A stretch of DNA of 64,000 nucleotides from Sipunculus nudus (Eukaryota > Annelida > Sipuncula > Golfingiida > Sipunculidae), in assembly GCA_026874595.1 (NCBI GenBank), contig CM049316.1:36930695-36994694 (forward strand), in the 5' to 3' direction. The notes under the pieces are model-generated. The model was not told the DNA's origin and did not search any database. It saw only the letters and a list, made by a program, of their open reading frames with translations. Both the position numbers and the translations under genes were made by a program. This document shows, piece after piece, positions 21,419 to 33,661 of this stretch (position 1 is the first letter of the stretch; every line of letters begins with the position of its first letter).

Positions 21419-22404
21419 ACATATTTAATATTTGGTCTGGTTTATTTTCAGTGATACTATTCTTCTTAAACTACACATAAATCAAACGTACATTGTCAGA
21501 ATACGTGTATAATTTTAATCCGAAAAAAAAAATGAAAGAAGAATGAAATCTTTGCAACGTAAAGCAAAACTGGAGTCATGACTGAAAACTGGCATTATAC
21601 CCCACTAAAACATTGAAACAAACGATAGTTTATATAATTACTCCCTAGGGTCAATACACCATCCATTGTTATGCCCTCAAGCCTGCCAGGCACCGCAATG
21701 GCACACTCAGTGGTGTGATAAAACATAGAAGCAATGGGTACTCCATCTGAGCTGTGTATGACCAGTGCTCCACTGAGTTTCACAGAGATACGTCAATTAA
21801 ATGTTTAGATATGTAAAAAAAACACTGAAACCAACCAGGGTTATCAAAATAAAGAAATAAGTAAAAGTTAAACAGAGCTCTAGCTGACATTGCTGGTGTC
21901 CTAACAAATGTGACATCGGCTTAACATCGGATAACACCGTTATAGAGACTTCAGATTGCCCCCTCTTTCGGGGGGTGGGGGTGGGATCTGAAATCGCTAC
22001 ACTTACTACTCCTATAAGTACTACTACTATTACTGCTACTACTACCATTACTTTCACTGCCAGAACTATAACCATTTGCGACTACTTAAACTTATACTGA
22101 TACTATTCTACTTACAGATTTACAGCTGCTGCCAGAATTATACTACATGTATTACTAAGGCCAATACTCACTCTTTCTTCGTCAGCTCCTACTGTTATAG
22201 ACACAACGTCTGCCAATATAACCTATGCTATTACCACCATTATAATAAAAAGAAATATCCTACTACAACTAAAACATTGCTACTAGCACCAACACTACAA
22301 ACCCTACTATAACTAATGCTAAAAAACCGTTACCTGGGCAAAGACTAGCACTGGTACTACAGCTACTACTAATGCTATTACTTCTACTGCTATTATACTT
22401 CTAC
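21419..22404. other. Intergenic, possible small exon at 21640-21780
   Basis: Mostly AT- and trinucleotide-rich. On the minus strand the frame at 21595-21783 starts with GTG, so it is not a free-standing gene. Its middle (SGALVIHSSDGVPIASM) has balanced, protein-like composition, with an acceptor-like CTCAG just upstream. I do not recognise the product and it may be chance. Confidence 0.25.
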
Positions 22405-22489
22405 TGCTACTACTACTACTGCTACTACTACTACTGCTACTACTACTACTGCTACTACTACTACTGCTACTACTACTACTGCTACTACA
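22405..22489 (+). repeat. 15-bp minisatellite (TGCTACTACTACTAC)n
   Basis: About 5.6 copies of a 15-bp unit that is itself built of TAC triplets. Less regular TAC/CTA triplets reach back to about 22010. The poly-Ser frame on the opposite strand is an artefact of the repeat. Confidence 0.95.
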
Positions 22490-22561
22490 CCTGAAGGTCC
22501 TCATGTTCTTAATGCTATAGACTGATTCATTAATTCATTTAGTATGATAATATTGTAACAG

Positions 22562-22562
22562 A

Positions 22563-22602
<40 letters not shown>
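22562..22602. repeat. (TA)n microsatellite
   Basis: About 20 TA units directly bordering the pogo-like left end at 22603. Confidence 0.95.
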
Positions 22603-22607
<5 letters not shown>

Positions 22608-23490
22608 CCTCGGAATAACGACCAGGATAAAGTGGTCGCATTCCCGATGTGGTCATTTATTTGAAGTTTAACTAACGCGGGTCTTACAACAGCTGGTACT
22701 GCCATACATTGTTAACTTAGTAGTGTTACAGAACCTAATAACAACAGATCACGTTGTAGTGACGAGCATAAAGTTTGTCATGGGGATAAAAAAATCAGAT
22801 TCCGTAACACTAGGCAGCGTGAATTGTCTTGGGGAATGAATAAAAAAGTCAGGGTTTTTTATAACAAATAATTATTATTTATTCATGAGAACCTGATCCT
22901 AACAAACATGCAGGCTTTGACACCTTACCTGCACAGCTCGCCCTTGCAACTTGCTTTCAGCGCAGACAAAATCAAAACGCTCTATTTGTAAGACTTTGTT
23001 TGCCCAATGTCTGGCGGCAATTCGATACACGATTAAGAGCCTCCGCTGTGCTGTGAATGTGTACATTATCATTGCTGTCATCCGCTACAATTTTACATCG
23101 CTCAGTTAATCAAGGAATACTCAGTCTCTTTCCCTAGGCAATAAACAGCTTCTTCACATTTAGCCCAATGGTAAGTTAAATGTTAACCAATCATAACTCT
23201 TCATTTGCCAGTTTAATAAAAACTGTGGGGTCTATAATCACGCATGTGATTAACGGCAGGTCTCATAAAAATTCAGGAAACCGTGATTCAAACATTACTG
23301 GCCTTGTGTGATTATCCGTGAACACGCTTTGATCTATGCCCTGCGCTTGTTTCATCTGCTGTTCTTTACCAATTAGCGATGTAATGCACTGATTGCGCTC
23401 AACCCTTCGCTACGCCTGACCGGTCAATGTTTACGCTGTATATAGTGGTCGCTTTATTGAGGTTCAGGTAATCCGTTGTAGATAAAATAA
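22603..23490. mobile_element. pogo/Tc1-like element remnant with CGACCAC subrepeats
   Basis: The left end has AAAACCTCGGAATAACGACC and further GTGGTCG motifs (22608-22660). The right end, read in reverse complement, has GAACCTCAATAAAGCGACCAC and another ACGACCACTT (about 23440-23500). Both ends sit on TA-rich sequence, the usual TA target. No transposase frame. An LTR fragment lies inside at 22724-22890. The exact ends are uncertain. Confidence 0.45.
22724..22890 (+). mobile_element. 5' fragment of the 860-bp LTR family
   Basis: Starts TGTTACAGAACCTAATAACA and follows the first 170 bp of the LTR at 35394-36253 closely (ACAGATCACG, then GGCAGCGTG, then GGGGAATGAATAAAAAAGTC, then ATAATTATTATTTATTC). 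The rest is absent. Confidence 0.7.
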
Positions 23491-23507
23491 GTGGTCGTAA
23501 AATGGAA

Positions 23508-23599
23508 AACTCTGAAGAAAAACAACACTGTTAATTCACAACGGGTCGCATCCCGTTCAACAGACTGTTGTGAATTAAGTGTTGTTTTTCTTCAGAGTT
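23508..23599. repeat. Long inverted repeat (hairpin), 35/33-bp arms
   Basis: The left arm 23508-23542 and right arm 23567-23599 are reverse complements except for a 2-nt insertion (GT at about 23530). The 24-bp spacer holds a further small palindrome, ACGGG...CCCGT. An RNA from here would fold into a hairpin of about 92 nt. Confidence 0.9.
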
Positions 23600-23655
23600 A
23601 TATCGCTCTGGCCTAGTCTGTAGGCCATTGAGCACTTTACAACGGAGGGTAACTC

Positions 23656-23660
<5 letters not shown>

Positions 23661-23710
<50 letters not shown>
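23661..23710. repeat. (TA)n microsatellite
   Basis: About 25 TA units, 60 bp after the hairpin. Confidence 0.95.
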
Positions 23711-23716
<6 letters not shown>

Positions 23717-24279
23717 CTGAAAATAGATTGGATCCATGTATTTGACTTTGAGCTTTAATTATGATACAAACATAACGATTTCAAATGGCATACAAATATC
23801 AGTCGGATTCCTTGTTCAGTCTAGATTATTCATTCTATTAAGTGCATGGGAAATCAATGTAAATTAGTTCTCTATTTTCAGGAGTTTGACTCTCTCCTGT
23901 TCGTTGTTAATTAATGGTTACAAATCGGACCGTCAGCCGAAACATACATTTGATAATTTTATTATCAATATTATGCATCATTCAATGTCTGTTGAAAGTT
24001 GCAAATCTCTAATGATACAAATTGTATGGGACACTTTGGCCTTTTCAGAAAAGAAATAATGTATTCATTCAGAAGGAACTTAATAGATAAACATTCGGTT
24101 GAAATATGAAATGGGTTATGTAGAGGAAAATTTCAAGGACAGAAAAAGGAATAATTAATATTTGTGAATACGTGTACAGAATAACTGCAGCGTAAACAAC
24201 GTTAACAATCACGCCGAGAGGAAATAGCCATCAATGCTCATTATAAAGCAGCTTTATTAGTTTTCTTTTAGCGAATTTG
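23711..24279. other. Intergenic, no gene recognised
   Basis: AT-rich sequence with no recognised element. Confidence 0.45.
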
Positions 24280-25560
24280 TGATCTTCTGCGATGGTCTTG
24301 CATCGTCCGTCTCCGTCGGCCATCGTCCGACGTTAACCCATACTATTTCAAAAACGGCAGGTGCTAGCCTCACTAAAATTAAGTGCAAAAATCATTCACC
24401 AGTCAAATGTTGTCGGGCTGAGCTTATTTTGGGGCCATCTGGATAAACTCACATTTTACAGGGTCAAAGCTAAAAAAAAACTTTACAAATCTTCTTTTCC
24501 GAAACTTTAAAGCCAAATTATATAATATTTCACAGAAATGATGCAAGAAACAAGTTCTTTTTTCGAATTACTCCAGTTTGGCGATTTATGGCTTAGTATC
24601 AGGATGCTTACCTTGATCATTTGACAAAATAAGTAAACTTAAATAACTGTCTAAGGAACAGCAAGAGCTAGCATTACTAAATTTTATGTAAATGTTGTTA
24701 ACATGACTTATATTTGAAATTGAGATATTGGTGGCGCCACCTGCATTGACCTTTTTTTTGTAAGGGTAATTCGCGTTCTGTATATTAACATTTCCCATAT
24801 ATTATAATATCCCAGGAGAAGAAAGAACTAACATCCCGAAATTGTTTGCAAAAATCCGTCACATGTCTGATATATTTTTGGGGGAACAGTTGGAAAAACA
24901 GAGAAAATCGTCCTTATCATACAGCAAAATTGTTTGATATTTCACAGAAATAATCCCGGACACTATGTATCCCAAGTTAGTTCAAATGGTTTCTGTTAGG
25001 CCCATTTAGCAGCATGGGTTACAGAACATTAACTAAGTCATTTGGCCTAGAAAGCATACTAAGATACAGTCTCAGAAATAGAACTAGCATCACCAAGGTG
25101 CATGCAAAACTTCATCACATGACTCATATCTAAAATGAAGGTTTTCTGGCGTCAACTGCATCGATCTGTTTTTTTATGGGAAAACTAACATTCATTAAGC
25201 CTCATTCATCTACTACTTTAAACAATTTTTTTTTATTAAACTTTACAGCCAAATTCTTTAATATTTCACAAGAATAATAATATAGCAGGCTTCTTTTAAA
25301 TATTAGAACAGTTCGGGTTTACTGATTTTTGGTAGAGTTATGGAAAGCTGTGGTTGATTATATGGCAAAATAAGCCCATATCAAACTGGTTTCTATAATA
25401 TTCTTCTGCTAAACTGCTGTTTCAAATTCTTTAAAATTGCACAAAAAAATATTGGTATGTGGCCTTTGATCAAGTTTGCTCATATGATGTTTGCCTCAAT
25501 CAAACTTGAACAATTTTTAGCTATTCGCGTCAAAGAGCTAGTGGAATTTAGCAGTATTAG
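24280..25560 (+). repeat. Diverged dispersed repeat with internal repeat motif
   Basis: Begins with a CATCGTCCGTCTCCGTCGG-type block that also resembles 30195-30240. A motif like CAAATTNTTTAATATTTCAC followed by AGAAATAAT then recurs at about 24505, 24932, 25250 and 25420 (last copy worst). It looks like an old internally repetitive element; I cannot name the family. Confidence 0.4.
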
Positions 25561-25914
25561 ATTGTGAGCTCTGTGGGTAAAAGAAGAGCTGTATACAGGC
25601 AATATACATAATTGGTTTCCATATACCACTTATGTCCATGGATTTGGTAGACTGCCTGCTGTTTCAGATTTGGCAACATGCCCAGAGTTGATTCGATGAA
25701 GGAGACTCCCCTGGCCTGTTAGATATAATTGACTTGGAGGCAACTGCCTTGGTCAGCTGAGCGAACCCCCCCCCCCCCAGGGTTGAAAAAAAAAATAGCG
25801 GTGGCTCAAAGCCAGGATTAGAAGAGGTACTTGTGCGATCATTTAGCTGCTGCTGTACACCTGCTGTAGGTATGTCATTTTCATGTTTAGTTCATTACAG
25901 TGCGTCTTTCTCGA
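25561..25914. other. Intergenic with poly-C run
   Basis: Holds a 12-bp C run near 25769-25780. Otherwise unremarkable. Confidence 0.45.
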
Positions 25915-26275
25915 AATGTTTTGCAGATCTATACAACATTAATAGCTTTCTCGTACACACGACTGTTGCATCAGCTACCACCATTCTTGCATAGTTAATA
26001 TCCCTATGTACTTCTCAGGGCTTGACATTTCAGGCTCGAATGTTACATGTCCATATATATTCGATAGCTTTCTCGTACACAAGACTGGTGGTGCTACGTA
26101 CAATTGCTTCTAAGTTGTATAAATCTGTGCTGTTAAGTGAAGAGTGGTTTGACGTATCTGCCTGAACTGTTTAATGTCAATGCATACATCTTTAATGGTT
26201 TTCTTGTACACAAGACTGGTGGCACCATCAACGATCATTTTTGCTTTGTGTTAGTCCAATCCAGTATCTCATGAG
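25915..26275 (+). repeat. Tandem repeat of about 127 bp, three diverged copies
   Basis: The block TAGCTTTCTCGTACACACGA recurs as TAGCTTTCTCGTACACAAGA and TGGTTTTCTTGTACACAAGA at about 25944, 26066 and 26197, spaced 122-131 bp. Each copy is followed by ACTGTTG/ACTGGTGG and then an AATTGCTT-like stretch. Confidence 0.7.
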
Positions 26276-28100
26276 TGATGTTTGTGTTAAATAATTGGTG
26301 TTTGTATTTTATGATCTACATTGTTAATACTTGCTTTGTAAAAGAACATTTTGCACAGGTCCTGGTTATTAAAGTTCATTCACCTCTTACGGAAGGAGGC
26401 TTATTGGAGTTGATGCTTTTGATATCGACAGTTTGGTCCACATTTCTTTTTGTCGGGGGACTTTCTTACATCCCCACCGAGTGTTAAATCGTCGCAAATT
26501 TACCTTTTTTTCCCATTTTTTTTTCTTTTCTTATTTTATTTATTCGGCAATGATGCTGATTTTGCAAAACTGACATTTGGTCAGAGTAATACTAAAAAAT
26601 GACAAATTTATACATGATTAATGCGAATGTGACTGGTGGAGACCCGCTACGAATGCTTGACGATTAAACCTGTATAGGTGAATCTAGATGTACACTAATT
26701 TATTCATTACTCTTTATCAGATTTATGTTTTTGGAGAAACCTTATATATTATTCCTTCAAATTTACTCCTGAAAAGTCTAAATTCACTAATAATAAATTA
26801 TGCTAATTACGGAAACATTTTATCGAATCGTAACTACAGCACCTATTATCACAGCCTGTCTGAAAGGTGAAAGACCTTTACACATTTGCTCCCGTAAGAT
26901 GGATAAATAAGGATTACTTTTTATGTCCGGGGATGTTGTTTATTCTAATTGTCCTTTGAAGCAATGAAAGACATTTAATCAAAAGGAAATTGAAAACGTG
27001 CAGCTAATTCAGATCACCTCACATTTTTGCTTCAACTGATGATAAAAGATTTACTAGAATGGTTTTAAAATAGCTTAAGGCAAATTCCTATGCTATTCCT
27101 TATGGCTGGCGAGACAATAAAACCACCAAGGTTTACGGTAAATGGCTGCAGTTGGCTTACTACTAAATTTAAAGCTTTAAGTGTTTACGCGTTAACAGGG
27201 CATTCACATTCGAAACTAATGTTAGTTAATGCACGTTTTTACCCTCATCGGTAGTTTCTGCATATATACCAAAGAGCTACAATGATGTTGCCTTGGGCTT
27301 AAGGATATACAGAATGACGCTTCTTTTTTTATTATTTTTTTATTGCATCTCTGTGGCATTTGATTGGTTTAAAAGTGGCATTAACTATCTGACTTGCCCA
27401 CGCTAAGGTTACTGACCATACGAACACGTTTTGATGACTAGTCATTTGCTAAAAAAGCATCGTATCCTCAAATGTTTTGTATTTTCATCAAGTATCTCTT
27501 CCACCGTCAGGGGAGGCTTATAGATTAGTTTTGTCTTCAACAATCTTTTGGTATTTTTTAACGGTGGACTTTCTTCTGCCCGTGTATTTGCTAAATCTCC
27601 GATTTTTAAAAACTAACATTTGGACACATTAATAGTCATAGGATATTTTTTTTATCGATATTTAGTTTTTATCTTGACCTAAGGTCCAAGATCGTACACT
27701 CGAATTATCGCTCGTCTCTGCCCGAGTTGGCACTGGACCCCAAACACTGCTGTTTTTCTAAAACTGACCTTTGGCTAGAGTAATGGTGGGGAGAGTTGTG
27801 GGGTCGGTTTGAGGCAAAGATTGCAGAAATCATGGTACACTTACTTTTACAATGAGAAATTTTGGCACGAATTATTTTTTAGGATTTTCCTACAAATTAA
27901 ACAGGGCAACAGATCAGTTTAAGTTTAAATCACTAAACTGCTGAAAGGTCTGTCCGAATTTGGAATGTTTGTTATTACTATGCCAAACGTATAATACCAG
28001 TCTATTAACTTACTGTGATAATCAGGGAGCTAAAAATTGCGGCGGCTACCGTAATTTCACCTATGTCGATTAACGTCAAAATCACTCAACCAAGTGCTGA
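26276..28100. other. Intergenic, no gene recognised
   Basis: About 1.8 kb of AT-rich sequence. Frames of 60-70 residues at 26275-26870 have no recognisable features. Confidence 0.45.
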
Positions 28101-28130
28101 CCAGACGTGAGCTGCTCGGCCCACGTCTGG
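28101..28130. repeat. Short perfect hairpin, CCAGACGTG/CACGTCTGG
   Basis: Nine-bp arms separated by 12 bp. Too small to assign a role. Confidence 0.6.
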
Positions 28131-28334
28131 ATCATTCAGGCACCAGAGAATAAGTGACGATTTTGCCCTTAGCCCTAGGACGGCCTACTTTCCCATTTAG
28201 GGGTTGCTTTCAACAGGGTCAACCGACGTATAGTTAACTGGGATGGTAAGTAGCCCTGATATCTTACAGCAGAATACTGCTCGCTTGTGCGATGCTTATA
28301 TTTTTCCCCACGAAGGGTCGAGGCTCGCAACCGA

Positions 28335-28440
28335 TGATATCTCAGTAGAATTTTAGCGAATCTTATGTCTTAATGACAGATTGAAACGTCTACGTTATTC
28401 ATAGTCTCGTGCATTCTGAAGGTTTACATTAATAATATAT
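28335..28440 (+). mobile_element. Diverged tail of the tRNA-Arg-like SINE
   Basis: ATGATATCTCAG, TTAGCGAATCTTATGTCTTA, ATGACAG, then CTCGTGCATTCTGAAGG follow the same block order as 19797-19915. The tRNA head is not recognisable, so this is an old or truncated copy. Confidence 0.45.
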
Positions 28441-30169
28441 TATTTTAATCATGTGTCTGCCCTCCTCCAACTTGAAAGAACACTGAATCTAATTCATATT
28501 GTAGGAAATAAAATAAGGGAATTAGGAATGTATTTTGCGTTTACTTGCTAGCCTGGCCAGTTAAATGTTCTTTACAATCAGTTTTTTTTTCCAAAATCTC
28601 TATCAACAGTTTTTGCATGATTCACATCACAATAATCAATTCGATATTTCTCATAAACTACACGATAAAACATTCCTATTTCGAAGAAAATGTATTCCGA
28701 ATTGTTTCGTTTTACGTTTTTGTATTTCTTTTTTACAGCTATTTGAATACAATCGATATGTCACCGGAAAAGCAATTAATTCAAACTACAGAGGATTGAA
28801 CATAATATAATTACATTCAAACATTTCTAATGTTAGAACATTATTTGGAACATTATGTAATTTTACATGATACCATTGCCTGCGCGCCACAAAAGGTCAC
28901 GTGAACATGTTTTTTTTTAATATGAGACAATTAAAAGACTTTTTATAAGGTTATAAAGAGTAAAAGAAATTCATTTGGCGCAATTTAAGATCAAGCAAAT
29001 TATCTATAGAAAGCTTTGGTTAATGCCTTCAATTTTCAATTTAATTTATTAAATTTATTAGCTCATTTTGCAGTTGGCTTCTAATCAGCCGTTTATTTAA
29101 TAATAAACTGAATAAAGTTATCTTGCCTTGTCTTAACAATTATTCTTAAAAAAATAATATTTACACCAGCGCATTGTAAGGTTTCGAAAACAGTGTCAAA
29201 AGACATTTCTTGTTTAACTCATCTTAACAACATCATGTGATTATCGACTTGGAAATTTTAATAACACGGGAGACATACTTTGACATACATCGTTATATAT
29301 TTCACATAAAGCACATGTAAAGATCTAGGGGCGGATATAGAGTGGGGTCAGCAGACAAGCGTTCCATTTTCGACCTAAGCAATTTTTGGAAATATAATTC
29401 TATACCCCTTTATACCGGAAACAGCAACGTTTTCTTGTCTATACTTGTCTATGTATAATTTTATTAGCATAAAGTCCACAAGCACAATTGTCTTAAATGT
29501 TAACCTTTGTCAGGGTGGTGATGACAAACCATCCCCTTTCCTGAGATACTTTATCCGCCTCTGAAACTCAACCCTCAAAGATGCGGTTATATGTAATACA
29601 GATGCTTCATATGTTAAAATAAAGGCCATAGGCATCCATGTAACTCTTTGGTGAATATGGAAACCTTTTGGCTCAACTTGCTTATTGAATATCCAGTGAG
29701 TCTGATCTAAAGGCAAACCAATTGTCTCTATCCACCTGAATTTTCAAGCACACCATAAAACAACCTAGGTTTATGTTTATAAACGTCTTTGATTTGCAAA
29801 ATGTTGTGATCTTTCTATAAATGTCTGAGATAACTATGCTGCCCAATGTTTATTCTAGTTCGATTATACGTGTTTGTAGGAAATGGGTACATTAAACCTC
29901 TCAGGTGAGCGACACTACCCTTAACAGAGAGAAATTGCTTGTTGTGATATAACGTGCATTAGCAGATCACCAGAGTGAAATCTTGCCATTAGGATCCTAT
30001 TTTAATGTCCGGAAGCTGAAGTGGCTGAAATAGCGCTTGGATACTTATAATTACTGCCAGGAGTTACTTCCTGCAGGACACCTGGTGTAGCGAGCAACAT
30101 GAGTTGTCGGAACATTTTTTTCTTTGAAACTTTGATAGCTACGAAAACATATAAAGGTGCCAATTTAGC
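28441..30169. other. Intergenic, no gene recognised
   Basis: AT-rich sequence. Short overlapping frames at 28545-28810 and 29510-29716 have no domain. Confidence 0.45.
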
Positions 30170-30420
30170 TCAGCTGACTGAAAGTCATCCGAGCTTTAGT
30201 GATCACCATTTGTCCAGCGTCCGTCCGTCTGTTGTCTGTCCGTGATCCAGGTATAGTAGGGACTTCGAGTATATACTTGCCAAACTGATGAATGTAAACA
30301 CGGGTTTGGGGGAACTTGTGCAGGAATGAACCTGGGAGCATGGGCCGAATAAGAGAATACAAACACGTTTACGGGAGCATCCCATATTTAGGACCGCCCA
30401 CATGGCGGAGGCCTGCCTTC
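30170..30420 (+). repeat. Dispersed-repeat-like block (CGTCCGTC-rich)
   Basis: CATCCGAGCTTTAGTGATCA then GTCCGTCCGTCTGTTGTCTG recalls a block I have seen repeatedly in molluscan noncoding DNA. It shares the CGTCCGTC signature with 24295-24330. Only the signature supports the call. Confidence 0.35.
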
Positions 30421-32289
30421 ATTAAAATGCATATCGCAAGTTTTAATCTATATAATTAATACGGAGTTGGGATTTTTCTAGACACGTTTACCTGCTTCCG
30501 TTCTGATTTGATTCTCCAAATTCGGCAGACGTATCGGTGATATGCTGTTCTAGGACAAGTTTATTTTGCGGGTTTATGCCCTATTAAGCTGAATAATTAA
30601 TACTTTTAATATTTCCCCATTAGGTGCTCCTATTTCTTTTGTGCTGCAAGGTACTCCACGCCTGTGACGCTTTTTTCTGGAGGCGCCTCGGGGATTTTCA
30701 CTGGCCTGTTAAGACGGTGGCCAAAGCACATGTCCTGTCCAAAAGGCAATACGCGGTTACGCGGGTCCACTTTAATCCTCATTGATCCCCCATATCCATT
30801 GTAACGCCTGTAAAGGAATTTTCAAGCTTTTAATCAGAAGGCCACCTGACTCCTCTTTCAATGCGAGGGCTTTTCAGTTTAGACAGCCCTGGGCAGTGAG
30901 TCAAGTGATGTTAATACCGTTTGACAAATTTTTCATCGGTTACAGGTATGTTGATATTTATACATTGGAAAATATCTTTCCATGATAACCATGGTTTCAA
31001 AAGTTCGGCCTAGTCATGTGTTTTATGAAGTTTTTTTGAAGAAGCCCCACAACATTATTATCATTCGGGTTTGGTGTGGTGGGGTCTGGGGTTGGGGATG
31101 GGGGGGGGTCATATATATTTGTTAAGATCCGTTGTCTTGGAGGGACGGTGAAACATGAAAAAATATCGCCATTACATCTTTAAATGGATAACAAACTAGA
31201 ATCTGTAGTCAGGGCGTACGGATCTATAACAGAATCTCCTTTAATATCGGTCATGTGTTCACGTGTATGCGTTTCATTTATGAACACTGTCATGCTTCAG
31301 TAACACGAGTTCACCTTGCGAATAAACAACAAATAAATACGAATGGGTGGTTTCCACACGGGGACAAAGGAATGGTCCTTTGTCATACTTGTTTATAAGA
31401 AAATATATACTGTGGTGATTCTTGTTACCTTCAAAATAAAATGGACTATTGATGTGTCTTTACCCTAACCCTCTACAAATGTTCAGCAAAACATGTTTCG
31501 CCTGTCACGCTTCTTCAGGAGGCTACCTGTAATCCCCACTAAACCCCATTTCCATTATTTCGCCTGTTAAGGAATTTTACTCTGTCAAAAGGAAGAAAAG
31601 ATTGTAAATTGGCAGTTATCAGTTTCGCGTACAATAGACTTCAACGACATATGCATGTGTATACAAATAACGCATGTGTCTGTTAACACGCCTTAGACTA
31701 AAGCCTCAACTGACTACACTGAATAAACATCGTGTTCCACGATGTCGCCTGAGCTTCAACTAATACAAAGCATCTTTCATATAATTTCACAGTAGAATGC
31801 TTCTTTATACAATCGTTATATCTACGATATTTTCCAAGCAATGAAGCTGTCGGACCTATGTTGTTATCGGAAAAGAAACTTCTCACTTAAAAATTTGTAC
31901 ATCCTGTATATGCCTCACGTCTCTTTCCAAAATTTATTTTTTGAGTGATTTCGGGAATAGAATAATTTTTCTTTCTATGATGATATTTTGGGGGATGGTG
32001 TTCCTGGAGAATTCTAGCAGAAATAACCTTTATATAATATGAGTGAAACACATGACAAAAAGTTCCTGCAAAAACCTTAGGATTAGAATATGCCTCGTTT
32101 ACTTCCCATCAGCTCATTACAAAAATTTACATCAGACAGAGCCGTGGATTTTTCACGGGTGCAGCTAGTAATAATTTACTGCATAGACCTTGTCTTCTGA
32201 GAGCATGTGAGTGGGACAATCCATAGAAATACTGACAGAAGCCCTCACACCCCTCCGAATATTTAAGGACATCTGGCAAAATCTCAGAA
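30421..32289. other. Intergenic, no gene recognised
   Basis: Mixed AT-rich spacer with a G run near 31101. No gene or bounded repeat recognised. Confidence 0.45.
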
Positions 32290-32311
32290 CCCCCCCCCCC
32301 CCCCCCCCCCC
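32290..32311 (+). repeat. (C)22 homopolymer
   Basis: About 22 C in a row; exact length unreliable in any assembly. It creates the glycine run in overlapping minus-strand frames. Confidence 0.9.
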
Positions 32312-32399
32312 ACTGCCCTCTATGAGAAGGAGGACAAAATCCCTCCAACAGAACATCATTTCAAATTGAAGGAGACATGGCTTCTACTACACTTCGCTC

Positions 32400-32640
32400 C
32401 TAATATTACTCTTAATAACTATAACTTCTACTATTACTACTACTACAGCTACTCCTATTAGAAACGGGGTAGCAGAAGTAGTCCAAAAACGTATAATGAT
32501 AATAATTCTTACTAAAGAATCAACACTAACTATTACAACAACTACCACTACAGCTTCTTCTATACTAAAAATATTACTATTACTACTAGTAATACTACTA
32601 CTGTTACTACTACTACTACTACTACTACTTCGTACTACTA
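32400..32640 (+). repeat. Imperfect (TAC)n trinucleotide region
   Basis: Runs of ACTACT and TACTAC with substitutions, densest at 32585-32640. The Thr- and Leu-rich frame here is an artefact. Confidence 0.85.
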
Positions 32641-33004
32641 CTGCCGAGAAAGTACCGCTTCAGTCAAGTCAGGTAACGTTGGGTCTATGGAAGGATACGA
32701 AAGGATACATAAGGGAAGCCAGTTTACGAAAAGACAGCGACAGCGAGTTACTGGCACAAGAAGTACATCACCTTTGATGCTAATTACCCGTAACTGTCAA
32801 TAAAACTTTAGGCCTACTGCCACTAGGACGTCTGTCAATTAAAGTCTTTCCTTAATTGTGTTGGACTTCTGTAATTTCCGGTGCTCTCAGAAAACAGATG
32901 ACCCCCGCAGAGACAATCCACGTCTTGTGCTTAGGAGGACAGACCAACACAAAGGCATTTAAATGGACCTCTTCAAATATCAGGTGCATTACGTACAAAC
33001 GAAA

Positions 33005-33230
33005 CCGGCTTCCGTGGCTCAGGGATAGAGCACAGGACTCAAAGCCGGGAGGTCGTGATTTCCATTCTCATAGAGGCAGTGTGATTTTCACGATCGGCCC
33101 CTACCCAGGGGAAGCGCTCTTCATGTTTCAGGATGTGCCCACAGCCGTGTATCACTCACAAAAGAGTGAGTCTTTGGGGTGATTTGGTGTTATGAAAAAG
33201 CAACGGGGATAATTACAAACCCAGGACCCG
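33005..33230 (+). mobile_element. tRNA-derived SINE, tRNA-Leu-like head
   Basis: The head resembles a tRNA: CCGGCTTCCG, A box TGGCTCAGGGATAGAGC (33015-33031), anticodon region GGACTCAAAGCC, and a decayed B box GTGATTTCCATTC (33055-33067). The downstream part of about 160 bp has a small hairpin, CACTCACAAAAGAGTG. The ruined B box makes a working tRNA gene unlikely. The 3' limit is a guess. Confidence 0.5.
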
Positions 33231-33661
33231 ATGGTGCGGTATACATCGGGCCTGGATGACACATGGTACAACAAATAATATGATACGAAGCGACTGCTAC
33301 CACCCTGTCACGTAGTCTCAAATCGAAATGGTAAACCTGCAGATGTCCATACTAAGATTAAAAATTAAATAAAAGAGCATAAATAATGGGGGCAGTTACG
33401 TCCATAAAAAAATTAAAAAAATACAGTGTTTCTCCTTAAGTTTGTTCGGAAAAGTTTTATTCAATATTTCATCCTAAAACCGTTTTTCCACTCCTGTACA
33501 CAACTGGAAAAAAACTTAAACGTAGCGTGTACCCAATCTTTACAAATCAAGATTTTCAAGATTCAAGGCGGTGTTTGTTCTGTGTTTCCTCTTTCATGTC
33601 TCTTTTCCTTTCTGCGGAATGGTCGCGAAAGATGAGTCACGCAGCCTTGTAATGGAAAACA
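33231..33661. other. Spacer before the 12-kb array
   Basis: No gene or repeat recognised. Confidence 0.4.

Noticed and set aside
22319-22504. A poly-serine protein
   Set aside because: Artefact of the 15-bp minisatellite.
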